64,000 nt of DNA, from positions 901,308 to 965,307 of the forward strand of contig NZ_KI912149.1 in the NCBI RefSeq assembly GCF_000517105.1, read 5' to 3'. The stretch comes from Fischerella sp. PCC 9605. Lineage in GTDB: Bacteria > Cyanobacteriota > Cyanobacteriia > Cyanobacteriales > Nostocaceae. Of this stretch, positions 8,765 to 17,055 are shown piece by piece. Each line of letters opens with the position of its first letter. The first letter of the stretch is position 1. The notes beneath the pieces were generated by a model. The model was given only the letters and a program-made list of their open reading frames with translations. It searched no databases and had not been told where the DNA came from. The position numbers and the translations under genes are program-made.

Positions 8765-8875
8765 GGCGTTGCTGAATCAAAGTATGAATCCAAATGTAGA
8801 GACGCGCCATGGCGCGTCTCTACAAGGGTTTTGGCAGAACGCAAAATAATTTTCATACATGAAATCAGCAACGCC
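8765..8875. mobile_element. MITE with GGCGTTGCTGA ends, 8-bp target duplication and TGTAGAGACG core palindrome
   Basis: Terminal inverted repeats GGCGTTGCTGA (8765-8775) and TCAGCAACGCC (8865-8875), extended by a conserved GTATGAA further in. The octamer AAAATTCA flanks both sides directly (8757-8764 and 8876-8883). The core is a perfect 30-base palindrome at 8795-8824 beginning TGTAGAGACGCGCC. A second member with the same ends but another core lies at 56688-56799. At 111 bases it cannot code for a transposase. Confidence 0.9.
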
Positions 8876-8926
8876 AAAATTCACAATGCTAAACATGCAT
8901 TGATTGCGATACTTTTGTGGAGAGTT

Positions 8927-8963
8927 GGTAATAGGTAATTGGTTTTTCCCATTACCTATTACC
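8927..8963. repeat. Inverted repeat of GGTAATA heptamers, possible terminator of the upstream minus-strand gene
   Basis: GGTAATAGGTAAT (8927-8939) and ATTACCTATTACC (8951-8963) form a 13-bp stem with an 11-base loop. It lies 45 bases past the stop of the 9008-10768 gene, in a position suited to 3'-end formation on the minus strand, although no clear T-run follows. Confidence 0.55.
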
Positions 8964-9007
8964 TACAGTCCTTCACAGATATGATCGGTGTTCAAACGGA
9001 CATGATA

Positions 9008-10768
9008 TTATTTTCTCTTACCAAACATCTGTAAGGGGTTTGTTGGTTGCTTGGAACTAGATTGAGAATCCTGAAACTGCTCCTGTGGAGGTTGCTGAGG
9101 GCTTTCTGTAGCATTTTGGGCAATGCCTTTGATAGCTCCACGATAAATCAGCGATCCCACCGTTTCTAGCCGAAAACCCCAACCTTTTGGTAAATTTTCA
9201 TCGCCGTCGTTTTGTCCCAAATCTACATAAATACGCGGTGGCACAAAGTATTTTAATTCGCTTTCCCCTACCAGACTATCTGCTTTTTCAACGATCGCAT
9301 CGAAAGTACGATCAAATTCTTCGTAACTGTTGTACTGCTGTTGCAATTGAGATTTTACAAATTCCATAAATTGGCGAACAGCCGACAATCTGGGATCGTC
9401 TTGAGGCTGAGGATTAGGTTCAGGAGTGGGTTGTTGAGGAGAAGTAGGATTACTATTCGCACCTTTTTTTGCAGGAACAGAAGGATTTTCAGGCAAAGGT
9501 CGAGGTATAGGCATAGGCCCGGGTACAGGTTGAGGACTAGCGATGCCAATACCTAATTGCTTGAGAATCAGAGGCTCTAGATATCCAAACATTTTTACTT
9601 GCGCTTGAACAATTTTAGAGTTGTTCATTGCATAAGTGCGCGGAAGTAATGTGCGAAAGGCACGGCGAAGTACTTGGGATAGTTTAAAAGGAGGAAATGG
9701 GATACTGTTGGGGTCAATTGTTTGTCCATGCTGAGCCATTAGCACATCTAAAGGTGGCAAATCAGCTGGTACTACTGGCATCTGAATATTAAAGGCTTTA
9801 AATTGCGGGTTGTCGCTTTTGAAGCTGAGAATATTTTCGCGTCTGCTATTCTGGTATTCTTGGAGTTTGAGAATCTCCACTGCCTTGTCTTCATCGCCAT
9901 CCAATAACAAAGTCAAACCCTGCTTGTTGAAAGGGTAAACAGGTGTATTCAAACTGATATAAATAAATTCAGCGCAATAAGCTGTATTTTCTGGACGATA
10001 AAAGAATTCTAGTGCTTCTTGGGAACCAAGACTAGCAAGAGCACATTTTTGCAAAAACTCTTTTAGCGTAGGGCGATCGCAAACACGAGTAGGATCGCCG
10101 CCATTAAAATCGTTGGCAGCAAATTGAACAAACGGGTTGATCAACGCCATCCAGCAAATGATGCTGTCAGTGTAGCCACGAGATTGCTCTTTGGTGACAA
10201 AATCAGGAAAAACCAGACGTTGAGCCACAGCAACGAACCCATTGTCTCCATACATCCCATTGTGGTAACTGTCTGGTTCGTTAAAGCTAGCAAATGTCTT
10301 CTCTCCTGTAAACCTTTGTGCTGGTAAAATCGCCCCCGAGTGATGTCCCTCGTTTTTGATGAAAATTTCCATCAAATCATACTGTTCTTGCTCGTTGGGA
10401 GGCCAGCGCAAGTCAATAATTCTGCCGTAGCGGTCTTTGTGGTATTGATAAGTGCAGACCAAAAGACCATATGCATCTAGAAACTTCAAAATATCCTCGT
10501 GTCCGAAGACTGTGTTTCCTTGAGGATCGTAAACTTGCTGTTCGTCGGAAATACCAATAAACCCTGGAACTTTGATAGTTTCGATATTTAGCAGTGTCTC
10601 ATCATCCACAACAACCAGTTTGTGGAACAACTGCTTGATATCCTTAACCGCCGAACTTCCGCGATCGTCTGGGCCCTTAATGCCATTGAAAATATTTAAA
10701 TCTACTTCTTCAGGCGATCGCAACGGCAGGCGATCGCTGGTTTCTGGAAAACTCTGACTTTCGCTCAT
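9008..10768 (-). CDS. Large protein of unknown function, tandem paralogue 2 with proline-rich insert
   Basis: A 586-residue paralogue of the 6892-8481 product. The ATG at 10768 (MSESQSFPET) is preferred over the far upstream codon at 10840, since the paralogue starts comparably. Conserved blocks are TIKVPGFIGI, VFGHEDIL, EGHHSGAILPAQRF, SIICWMALINPFVQF, NGGDPTRVCDRPTL, YCAEFIYISLN, FNKQGLTLLLDGDED and KYFVPPRIYVDLGQNDGD. It differs by a proline-rich linker of about 45 residues (QPVPGPMPIPRPLPENP and PTPEPNPQPQDDPR) before the final domain and by a Gln/Pro-rich C-terminal tail. It has the same orientation as its paralogue; the 526 bases between them hold two MITEs. The function is unknown. Confidence 0.8.
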   Translation of the reverse strand: MSESQSFPETSDRLPLRSPEEVDLNIFNGIKGPDDRGSSAVKDIKQLFHKLVVVDDETLLNIETIKVPGFIGISDEQQVYDPQGNTVFGHEDILKFLDAYGLLVCTYQYHKDRYGRIIDLRWPPNEQEQYDLMEIFIKNEGHHSGAILPAQRFTGEKTFASFNEPDSYHNGMYGDNGFVAVAQRLVFPDFVTKEQSRGYTDSIICWMALINPFVQFAANDFNGGDPTRVCDRPTLKEFLQKCALASLGSQEALEFFYRPENTAYCAEFIYISLNTPVYPFNKQGLTLLLDGDEDKAVEILKLQEYQNSRRENILSFKSDNPQFKAFNIQMPVVPADLPPLDVLMAQHGQTIDPNSIPFPPFKLSQVLRRAFRTLLPRTYAMNNSKIVQAQVKMFGYLEPLILKQLGIGIASPQPVPGPMPIPRPLPENPSVPAKKGANSNPTSPQQPTPEPNPQPQDDPRLSAVRQFMEFVKSQLQQQYNSYEEFDRTFDAIVEKADSLVGESELKYFVPPRIYVDLGQNDGDENLPKGWGFRLETVGSLIYRGAIKGIAQNATESPQQPPQEQFQDSQSSSKQPTNPLQMFGKRK

Positions 10769-11327
10769 AATTTTATATTTAGTAGGTCGGCACAAAGAGT
10801 ATTTTTCGTGATGACTGTTAGTTGGTGGTAGTAAATACAACCATCAACCAACAACAAAGTTTATTTGCTAACTACTGATTAAAGCTTTGACAGTAAAAAC
10901 TCTCAAGGCTCTTGTTCACCTTGCTGGTCATTCTTGCATGTACTCAAGATAAAGTCTCAATTTTTACTTTTTTTTAAATATTTTGTCTGGAAAATTTTCT
11001 ATAAAAATACTTAGTAGCGAATTTACTAATACCGCAACGTTAATTAGCTGTAAGCTTTCAATCTCCTTTTGAAATCCAGTTGGAGTGAGCCATGCATTTA
11101 TCATTGCCTACACCAAATTTTAGGAGAACTCAGGCGGTGCGGTCTTGGACACTGTTGCCAATCCAGAGGACTTTTTTGCTATTCTGCTCTTTTGTGTTTA
11201 ACCTTTCCCTATTTTTTATTCAGCGTAGCCATTCCCACCCTCATTTTTTGGGATTTGTTAAGTTTTATAATAATTGTGAATTAGTATTAAACGAACTATA
11301 AAGAACACAAAGGGAACACAGGCAGAG
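10769..11327. other. Intergenic stretch between divergent genes
   Basis: It should contain the promoters of the minus-strand paralogue and the plus-strand DUF2085 gene. Two overlapping ORFs in different frames (11069-11301) have no recognisable composition and are not supported. The stretch is A/T-rich; no repeat or RNA gene was seen. Confidence 0.4.
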
Positions 11328-11864
11328 ATGATACAAGGAGTAGCTTTCAAAGCACAGTTACAAATTCGTTGGGTAAGTTTTATAGCAGACTTCCTATTGG
11401 CGGGGATGGTAGTAGGGCCACTTGCTGCTCCTTTTCTTGCTGCATCAAAGTTACCAGTGTTACCTATGATTGCGGATATTATATATTTCATGGGTCGCCA
11501 TGTATGCCCACAACCCCAGATGGGAGTAGCTTTGGCAGCACCCTTTATTATGGCTGTATGTATGCGTTGTTACGGTACAGTGGCGGGATTGTTCCTGACT
11601 CGATTAGTGTATGGCGCGACAAAAGGTAAGGGTTTTTACTGGCTGCATCAGTATGGTTGGAGTGGTGCGGCGCTTGCCAGTGTGTTGATGATGGCTTATG
11701 CATTGGAATTGGCAGCAGAGGTTTTGGGCTGGTGGAGTTTTAATAATTATGTTGTGACTTTGTTTGGGTTGGTTACAGGTTTGGCTTGGGGGTTATTTAC
11801 GATGCCGATATTGCATGGAGCAACCCCCTCTGGGCAGAAATGGGGAATGGGGACTGGGGATTAG
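11328..11864 (+). CDS. DUF2085 membrane protein
   Basis: A 178-residue membrane protein with about five hydrophobic segments. The family signature is a Cys pattern: VCPQPQMG (Cys60) followed by VCMRCYGTVAG (Cys78 and Cys81), resembling the CxQxP and CRCxGxxxG motifs of DUF2085. The cysteines suggest a metal or redox role, but no function is established. The last ten residues (GQKWGMGTGD) and the stop codon come from a GGGGA(A/C)TGGGG-type repeat that begins at the 3' end of the gene, so the native C-terminus may have been replaced. The start ATG follows an A-rich leader and is the first in frame. Confidence 0.75.
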   Translation: MIQGVAFKAQLQIRWVSFIADFLLAGMVVGPLAAPFLAASKLPVLPMIADIIYFMGRHVCPQPQMGVALAAPFIMAVCMRCYGTVAGLFLTRLVYGATKGKGFYWLHQYGWSGAALASVLMMAYALELAAEVLGWWSFNNYVVTLFGLVTGLAWGLFTMPILHGATPSGQKWGMGTGD

Positions 11865-11975
11865 GGACTGGATAGTGATTAGTTGTTGTGTTGATTGTTA
11901 ACTATGCCCTATGCCCAATCCCCAATTCTCAATACCCGATACCCAATCCCTAATCACCAATCACCAATTACCAGC
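11830..11975. repeat. Low-complexity GGGGATTGGG / CCCAATCCCC repeat block
   Basis: G-rich units (GGGGAATGGGGACTGGGGAT) are followed by C-rich complementary units (CCCAATCCCC, ATACCCAATCCCTAATC). The left half is read as the C-terminus of the DUF2085 gene. Similar blocks lie at 51086-51165 and 56523-56548. Confidence 0.75.
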
Positions 11976-12177
11976 CTACGCGACAATATAAGAAGTGGTT
12001 AATCTTTGCAAAGGTACACGTTAAATTAACATCAAGTCAAATAAAATATACCTAAAGAGTTAAATAGGATATAAATACAAGTTTTCTGTCAAGGTCTTCT
12101 AGAAGTTGTGTCTAGAAGCTGTTTTTGCTTTACACACTTCTAAAAATATTTTCACAAAAAAACATAATTTTTTGAGG

Positions 12178-12206
12178 AGGTGCAAGAACCATTCTTGTGC
12201 CTTTTC
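12178..12206 (+). terminator. Hairpin with T-run in the leader of the sugar ABC transporter
   Basis: AGGTGCAAGAA (12178-12188) pairs fully with TTCTTGTGCCT (12192-12202), counting two G-T wobbles, and is followed by TTTT. It lies about 175 bases before the binding-protein start, so it may be an attenuator of this operon or the terminator of an upstream transcript. Confidence 0.5.
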
Positions 12207-12382
12207 GGATATGTAATTTGTCGGAGCTAGTACAACAAGATAGAAGACGTAAATATTAACAAAAGAAGCGTTTTGTTTATTTTTTACTGTCAGATGATTG
12301 GCACTGTGGTGTGCTGTTTGTGATTTTTCGCAGATTTATATTCTATTGACTCTCTTCAAACTCAATGAGTTGTTGGAGACAG

Positions 12383-13375
12383 ATGGATGTGAAGAGAATA
12401 GCGATCGCAGCTAGCGTATTAGGTTTGGTCAGTGGTATCTTTGTGGGCTGCACAGGCGTTTCCCAAAATCACAGGGCTGCTATAGAAAGTAGTGAGGGCG
12501 ATCGAGATTCAAAACTGCGATCGGTTGCCGTTACCGTCGGCGATCTTGGTAATCCTTTCTTCGTCCTCATGGGGCGAGGAGCGGAAGCAGAAGCCAAAAA
12601 AATCGGTGGTAAGGATGTCAAAGTTACCGTGGTTTCCAGTGGCTATGACCTAAACCAGCAATTCAACCAAATGGAAAATTTCATTGCCGCGAACACTGAC
12701 CTGATCATCCTCAATGCCGGTGATAGTAAGGGAATTGCAGCAGCAGTTGAGAAAGCCAAACAAGCAGGTATTGTTGTTATTGCAGTAGATACGGGTGCTG
12801 AGGGAGGCGTAGATGCTACCATTACCTCCAATAATGTGCAAGCTGGACAACTTAGTTGCCAATATATAGCCGATCGCCTTAAAGGCAAAGGTAATGTAGT
12901 TATCATCAACGGGCCTCCAGTGATCTCGGTGATCGAACGAGTCAATGGCTGTGAGCAGGTATTTGCTAAATATCCTGGTATCAAAGTACTCTCTAAAGAC
13001 CAGAACGCCGAAGGAAGCCGGGATGGAGGACTAAGGGTGATGAGCGATCTGCTCGCAACCTTTCCCAAGCTTGATGCCGTTTTTGCCATTAACGATCCGT
13101 GTGGCGTCGGAGCAGAACTGGCAGCCAGACAGGCAAGACGCAACGAATTTTTCATTGTTGGGGTCGATGGGGCACCGGAAGCAAAGCAAGCGATTGAAGA
13201 TCGGAACAGCTTATATGTTGCTACTGCCGCTCAAGATCCGCTAGGAATGACTCAAAAAGCGGTTCAGGTTGGCAATGACATCCTTCATGGTAAAAGACCC
13301 GCTAATCCCAACATTCTGATTCCAGTCAAGCTAATTACACGAGACAACGTCAGCGAGTACAAAGGCTGGCAGTAA
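12383..13375 (+). CDS. Sugar ABC transporter substrate-binding lipoprotein (RbsB/FrtA-like)
   Basis: A 330-residue periplasmic binding protein of the ribose/galactose (Peripla_BP_4) class. A lipoprotein signal ends in GIFVGC with the lipidated Cys23. The mature part starts [20 protein letters not shown] and contains [39 protein letters not shown] and [18 protein letters not shown], all typical of RbsB folds. The ATG at 12383 (MDVKRIA) gives a normal lipoprotein signal; the ORF could begin six codons earlier. It is the first gene of a three-gene importer. Heterocystous cyanobacteria have a fructose importer of this type (FrtABC), but ribose or another sugar cannot be excluded. Confidence 0.92.
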   Translation: MDVKRIAIAASVLGLVSGIFVGCTGVSQNHRAAIESSEGDRDSKLRSVAVTVGDLGNPFFVLMGRGAEAEAKKIGGKDVKVTVVSSGYDLNQQFNQMENFIAANTDLIILNAGDSKGIAAAVEKAKQAGIVVIAVDTGAEGGVDATITSNNVQAGQLSCQYIADRLKGKGNVVIINGPPVISVIERVNGCEQVFAKYPGIKVLSKDQNAEGSRDGGLRVMSDLLATFPKLDAVFAINDPCGVGAELAARQARRNEFFIVGVDGAPEAKQAIEDRNSLYVATAAQDPLGMTQKAVQVGNDILHGKRPANPNILIPVKLITRDNVSEYKGWQ

Positions 13376-13446
13376 GTGGGGGTATGGGGGTTCTTCATCC
13401 TACACCCTCACACCCTTATACCCTTCTAAGATTGCAGGAGTTGCTG

Positions 13447-15000
13447 ATGACAACCGATATTGAAGCTCCGCTTCCCAACGTACCGATCGCAATCCCAGTA
13501 CTAGAGATGCGAGGGATTACGAAAAGGTTTCATGGCGTACCTGCTCTCCAAAATGTCGATCTCACGATTTACTCAGGAGAGATTCATGCTCTCATGGGCG
13601 AGAACGGGGCAGGTAAAAGCACATTAATGAAAATTCTTGCTGGTGCTTACATTGCCGATGAAGGCGAGATTCGCATCAATGGTCAACCTGTAAAAATTAC
13701 CGATCCAGGTATGGCGCGACAGGCGGGCATTAATCTTATTTATCAAGAACTGAATGTCGCACCTAATTTAACCGTGACTGAAAACATTTTTATGGGTAGC
13801 GAGTTGCGGCGAGGTCAGTTTTTGGATCGCCAAGGCATGGAACGGGAAGCACAGCAAGTGCTCCAAAGCTTGGGAGCTAGTTTTGCACCAAACGATGTAG
13901 TTGGTAATTTGTCAATCGCCGAACAGCAACAAGTTGAAATTGCCCGAGCGCTCAAGGATAAAAGCCGCATCCTGGTAATGGATGAGCCAACAGCAGCACT
14001 GTCAGATCGCGAAACTGAGCGCTTATTTGAAGTAATTCGCAGACTGCGGGATGACGGTATTGCCATTATCTACATCAGCCACCGTATGGAAGAAGTCTAT
14101 GCCCTGGCTGACCGGATTAGCGTGCTGCGTGACGGCCAATACATTGGCAGTCTCACCCGGGATGAGATTTCCCCACACCGATTGGTACAAATGATGGTCG
14201 GTCGCCCCATGCAAGACTTTTACGAGCATCAGCGGCAAACAAATCTCGGCCCAGTAGTGCTAGAAGTCAGGAATATCAGCGACGGGCACAAGGTTCAGCC
14301 AACTAGCTTTGAACTCCATGCTGGAGAAGTTCTAGGATTAGCAGGGCTCGTTGGTGCAGGACGCACGGAGCTATCCCGGCTGATTTTTGGTGCCGATCCA
14401 AAGGTAAGCGGTGAAGTATTCTTGGATGGCAAAAAACTAGACATCAACACCCCCGGTGATGCTATTGCTGCCGGAATTGGTTACGTCCCAGAAGATCGCA
14501 AAGACCAGGGATTATTTCTGGAGATGAGCGCCCGCAAAAATATTGCTCTCAACAGGCTGAAGCAGGATGCCAAGGCTGGGGTTCTCAACTGGAGTTCAGT
14601 CAATCAGATTGCGGCAGAAGCTGTGGAAAACTTTCATATCCGGCTTGCCAATTTAGAGATTAGAGCGGTGGATCTTTCTGGTGGTAATCAGCAGAAGCTA
14701 CTGCTGGCCCGCTGGCTAGCGATTAAGCCGAGAGTGCTGATGCTGGATGAGCCAACACGTGGTGTGGATATTGGTGCTAAAAGCGAGATTTACCGCATTA
14801 TTGGGGACTTAGCCGCCCAAGGTGTCGCCATCCTTATGGTTTCCAGCGAACTACCAGAGATTGTGGGAATGAGCGATCGCGTCCTTGTGATGCGAGCAGG
14901 GCAGCTAGTGGGCGAACTTGATGGTAGCCCTGGTAAGGAAATTACCCAAGAAAACATTATGCACTTTGCTACTGGAGCAGCGGAGGTACTAGCATCATGA
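13447..15000 (+). CDS. Sugar ABC transporter ATP-binding protein, double-domain (RbsA/FrtB-like)
   Basis: A 517-residue protein with two ABC cassettes, as in RbsA/MglA. The first has Walker [10 protein letters not shown] (51-59), a signature region [15 protein letters not shown] and Walker [12 protein letters not shown]. The second has the altered Walker A LVGAGRTE, the signature [15 protein letters not shown] and Walker [13 protein letters not shown]. Degeneration of the second P-loop is normal in this subfamily. The ATG at 13447 is chosen because GCAGGAG lies just upstream; the 21-codon extension upstream overlaps a CCTACACCC-type repeat. It energises uptake together with the flanking binding protein and permease. 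Confidence 0.93.
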   Translation: MTTDIEAPLPNVPIAIPVLEMRGITKRFHGVPALQNVDLTIYSGEIHALMGENGAGKSTLMKILAGAYIADEGEIRINGQPVKITDPGMARQAGINLIYQELNVAPNLTVTENIFMGSELRRGQFLDRQGMEREAQQVLQSLGASFAPNDVVGNLSIAEQQQVEIARALKDKSRILVMDEPTAALSDRETERLFEVIRRLRDDGIAIIYISHRMEEVYALADRISVLRDGQYIGSLTRDEISPHRLVQMMVGRPMQDFYEHQRQTNLGPVVLEVRNISDGHKVQPTSFELHAGEVLGLAGLVGAGRTELSRLIFGADPKVSGEVFLDGKKLDINTPGDAIAAGIGYVPEDRKDQGLFLEMSARKNIALNRLKQDAKAGVLNWSSVNQIAAEAVENFHIRLANLEIRAVDLSGGNQQKLLLARWLAIKPRVLMLDEPTRGVDIGAKSEIYRIIGDLAAQGVAILMVSSELPEIVGMSDRVLVMRAGQLVGELDGSPGKEITQENIMHFATGAAEVLAS

Positions 15001-15998
15001 GTCATACCGAGTTAAGACCCGCCAAAAATAGAGCTGCTGAACATCCAATCTCGCGTCGGCGTCAATCAATTAATAATCTTATCCAAGTTGCCGGAATTCT
15101 ACCAATTCTGGTGCTCATCAGCATTCTATTTACGTTCCTTACCCCCAATTTCCTCACACCGGGTAACGTCGTCAATATACTGCGGCAAGCATCAATCAAC
15201 ATTGTGCTGGCAACTGGGATGACATTTGTGATTTTGACCGGAGGCATTGACCTTTCGGTTGGGTCAATATTGGGTGTTTCTGCTGTAGTTGCGGTGCTAG
15301 TATCGCTGATCCCGGGTCTGGGTTGGGCAGCTGTGCTTGCTGGTTTGCTAACAGGATTGCTTCTGGGCTTAGTCAACGGTGCACTCATCGCCTTTCTGGA
15401 TTTACCACCCTTTATCGTCACTTTGGGTGCGCTGACTGCTTTGCGGGGTGCTGCTTTTCTGGTTGCCAGTGGTACAACGGTCATTAACCGTAACCTGAAT
15501 TTTGCCTGGATAGGCAACAACTATTTAGGCCCTCTGCCGTGGTTGGTAGTAATTGCACTACTGACTGTGGCTGTCAGTTGGTTTATCCTCCGGCAGACTG
15601 TTTTGGGGGTGCAAATCTATGCTGTGGGCGGTAATGAGCGGGCAGCACGACTAACTGGCATTAAAGTCAATCGCGTGCTGCTGTTTGTCTATGGCGTCAG
15701 TGGATTGCTGGCAGGTTTGGCAGGAATTATGAGCGCCAGCCGCCTTTATAGTGCTACTGGCATGTTAGGTAGTGGCTACGAGTTAGATGCGATCGCCGCT
15801 GTCATTCTCGGTGGAACCAGTTTCACGGGTGGCATTGGTACTATTGTTGGAACTCTTATCGGTGCGTTAATCATTGCTGTTCTCAACAATGGTCTAACCT
15901 TGCTGAACATGTCTTATTTCTGGCAATTGGTCGTTAAGGGTCTGGTGATTATTGTAGCGGTGACAATTGATCGGCTTCGCAGACGTTCCGGACGGTAA
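14997..15998 (+). CDS. Sugar ABC transporter permease (RbsC/FrtC-like)
   Basis: A 333-residue integral membrane permease of the branched/ribose type (BPD_transp_2). About nine hydrophobic helices follow a 30-residue polar N-terminus. Signature stretches are [19 protein letters not shown], the coupling-loop region [15 protein letters not shown] and [18 protein letters not shown]. Its ATG overlaps the stop of the ATPase gene (ATGA), so the two are translationally coupled. It forms a homodimeric channel with the double ATPase. No regulator gene of the LacI type lies next to this operon in the window. Confidence 0.93.
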   Translation: MSHTELRPAKNRAAEHPISRRRQSINNLIQVAGILPILVLISILFTFLTPNFLTPGNVVNILRQASINIVLATGMTFVILTGGIDLSVGSILGVSAVVAVLVSLIPGLGWAAVLAGLLTGLLLGLVNGALIAFLDLPPFIVTLGALTALRGAAFLVASGTTVINRNLNFAWIGNNYLGPLPWLVVIALLTVAVSWFILRQTVLGVQIYAVGGNERAARLTGIKVNRVLLFVYGVSGLLAGLAGIMSASRLYSATGMLGSGYELDAIAAVILGGTSFTGGIGTIVGTLIGALIIAVLNNGLTLLNMSYFWQLVVKGLVIIVAVTIDRLRRRSGR

Positions 15999-16003
15999 AC
16001 AAA

Positions 16004-16111
16004 GTGAGTAAAACAGAGGCTATAGGCGAAACTGAATCTATTTATTTACGCGATCCAGACGGTAATTTGATAGAAGTGTCAAATTATCGGAACACTAGCC
16101 AAAACTACTGA
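16004..16111 (+). pseudogene. C-terminal remnant of a glyoxalase/VOC-family gene
   Basis: A 35-codon reading frame (GTG to TGA) directly after the permease encodes ETESIYLRDPDGNLIEVSNY, the classic C-terminal strand and metal-ligand Glu of vicinal-oxygen-chelate proteins. The preceding 90 or so residues of such a protein are missing, and the sequence just upstream is the permease gene. It is read here as the tail of a deleted gene, not a functional protein. The ribosome-binding context is weak. Confidence 0.7.
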
Positions 16112-16157
16112 ATCTTTGGTTACTATTATTTAGATTTTATTCAGTAGTAAGGTGTAA

Positions 16158-16634
16158 ATGTCTGTTGGGCCTAAATATAGCGTTATTTTTCCTATTAGCC
16201 TGGGTATAACTTTGTTGCTTGCTGGTTGCAACAACAGCAAAGTTTCTCAATGCCAGCAACTAATTGGGGTTGTTAATGAAGGAAATTCTCTTCTAGAGAC
16301 AAATAAAGTTACTCAGGTGTCAACAAGCTTGAAACTAGCTCAGGATTTGGAAGCTGTCACTAAAAAGATTGAGGAACTAAACTTAGAAGACCCCAAACTT
16401 CAAGACTTTCAAACCCGTTTTGTTAAGGTATTTATAACTCTCAGTCAAAACATTAACAAGGCAGGTAAGGCTCTTGGTGCAGCAAAGACAGCAAAAGCTA
16501 CAACAGTAGGTAGAGAGAGGATGCAAAAGGCGAGAGATGAAATAGACGCTGCCCTGAAAGCAGCCGAAATTGCAGGCAAGCAATCAGATGTTTTAGCAGC
16601 ACAGATAAATAAGTATTGTAGTCAGCCTGAATAG
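16158..16634 (+). CDS. Small helical lipoprotein, unknown function
   Basis: A 158-residue secreted lipoprotein. The signal peptide ends LLLAGC with the lipidated Cys24. The mature part is Lys/Ala/Glu-rich and predicted wholly helical (LKLAQDLEAVTKKIEELNL, ARDEIDAALKAAEIAGKQ), likely a coiled-coil bundle. Two cysteines (about 31 and 155) could form a disulfide. Similar lipoproteins are common in cyanobacteria without known role. It is not obviously linked to the sugar transporter apart from position. Confidence 0.75.
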   Translation: MSVGPKYSVIFPISLGITLLLAGCNNSKVSQCQQLIGVVNEGNSLLETNKVTQVSTSLKLAQDLEAVTKKIEELNLEDPKLQDFQTRFVKVFITLSQNINKAGKALGAAKTAKATTVGRERMQKARDEIDAALKAAEIAGKQSDVLAAQINKYCSQPE

Positions 16635-17055
16635 TGCATCATTGCAATTCGCACAAACCCCACTCCTGAAACACCAATTTAGTAATCTTCAAATCTGGAA
16701 GGGAAGAAGGACAAAACAATTTAAAAGTCAAAAGTCAAAAGTCAAGATTCTAAGGCGTGATTTTTGACTTGATACTTTTGATTTCTCGAAGGGTGTCTCC
16801 CCCCTCTCCCTGGTCTTACCGCACCAAGAATTCATGAATACTGAATCGATGCTCTAACTGTAGCTCACCAAACAATTGGGGGGTAGCGACTACCTATAGT
16901 CGCTACCCCCCCACAGATCGTATTCGCTATCTGATGGCTTTGTGTCATACAAGTAGATAATCAGTAACTTTTATAACTTTTTACTACGAATCAATCCTGA
17001 TTTAAACCAATTCTGTTTGTCAAAAGGAATATAAGTATTAGTAAAGAGTAATACA
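16635..17055. repeat. Intergenic stretch with AAAGTCA heptamers and a G-rich 15-bp hairpin
   Basis: At about 16726-16745 AAAAGTC repeats in tandem, with complementary TTTTTGACTT further on. At 16878-16911 GGGGGGTAGCGACTA pairs with TAGTCGCTACCCCCC over 15 bp. No T-run follows, so this looks like a dispersed repeat rather than a simple terminator. There is no gene in the stretch. Confidence 0.65.

Noticed and set aside
8633-8938. 101-codon plus-strand ORF
   Set aside because: It runs over the end of one MITE, its target duplication and most of a second MITE; the peptide is repeat-derived.
11069-11301. Two overlapping ORFs before the DUF2085 gene
   Set aside because: Different frames over the same bases, neither with a recognisable domain or start context.
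12383-15998. Naming the importer frtABC outright
   Set aside because: The gene order and type fit the fructose importer of heterocystous cyanobacteria, but no substrate-determining evidence or frtR gene is present.
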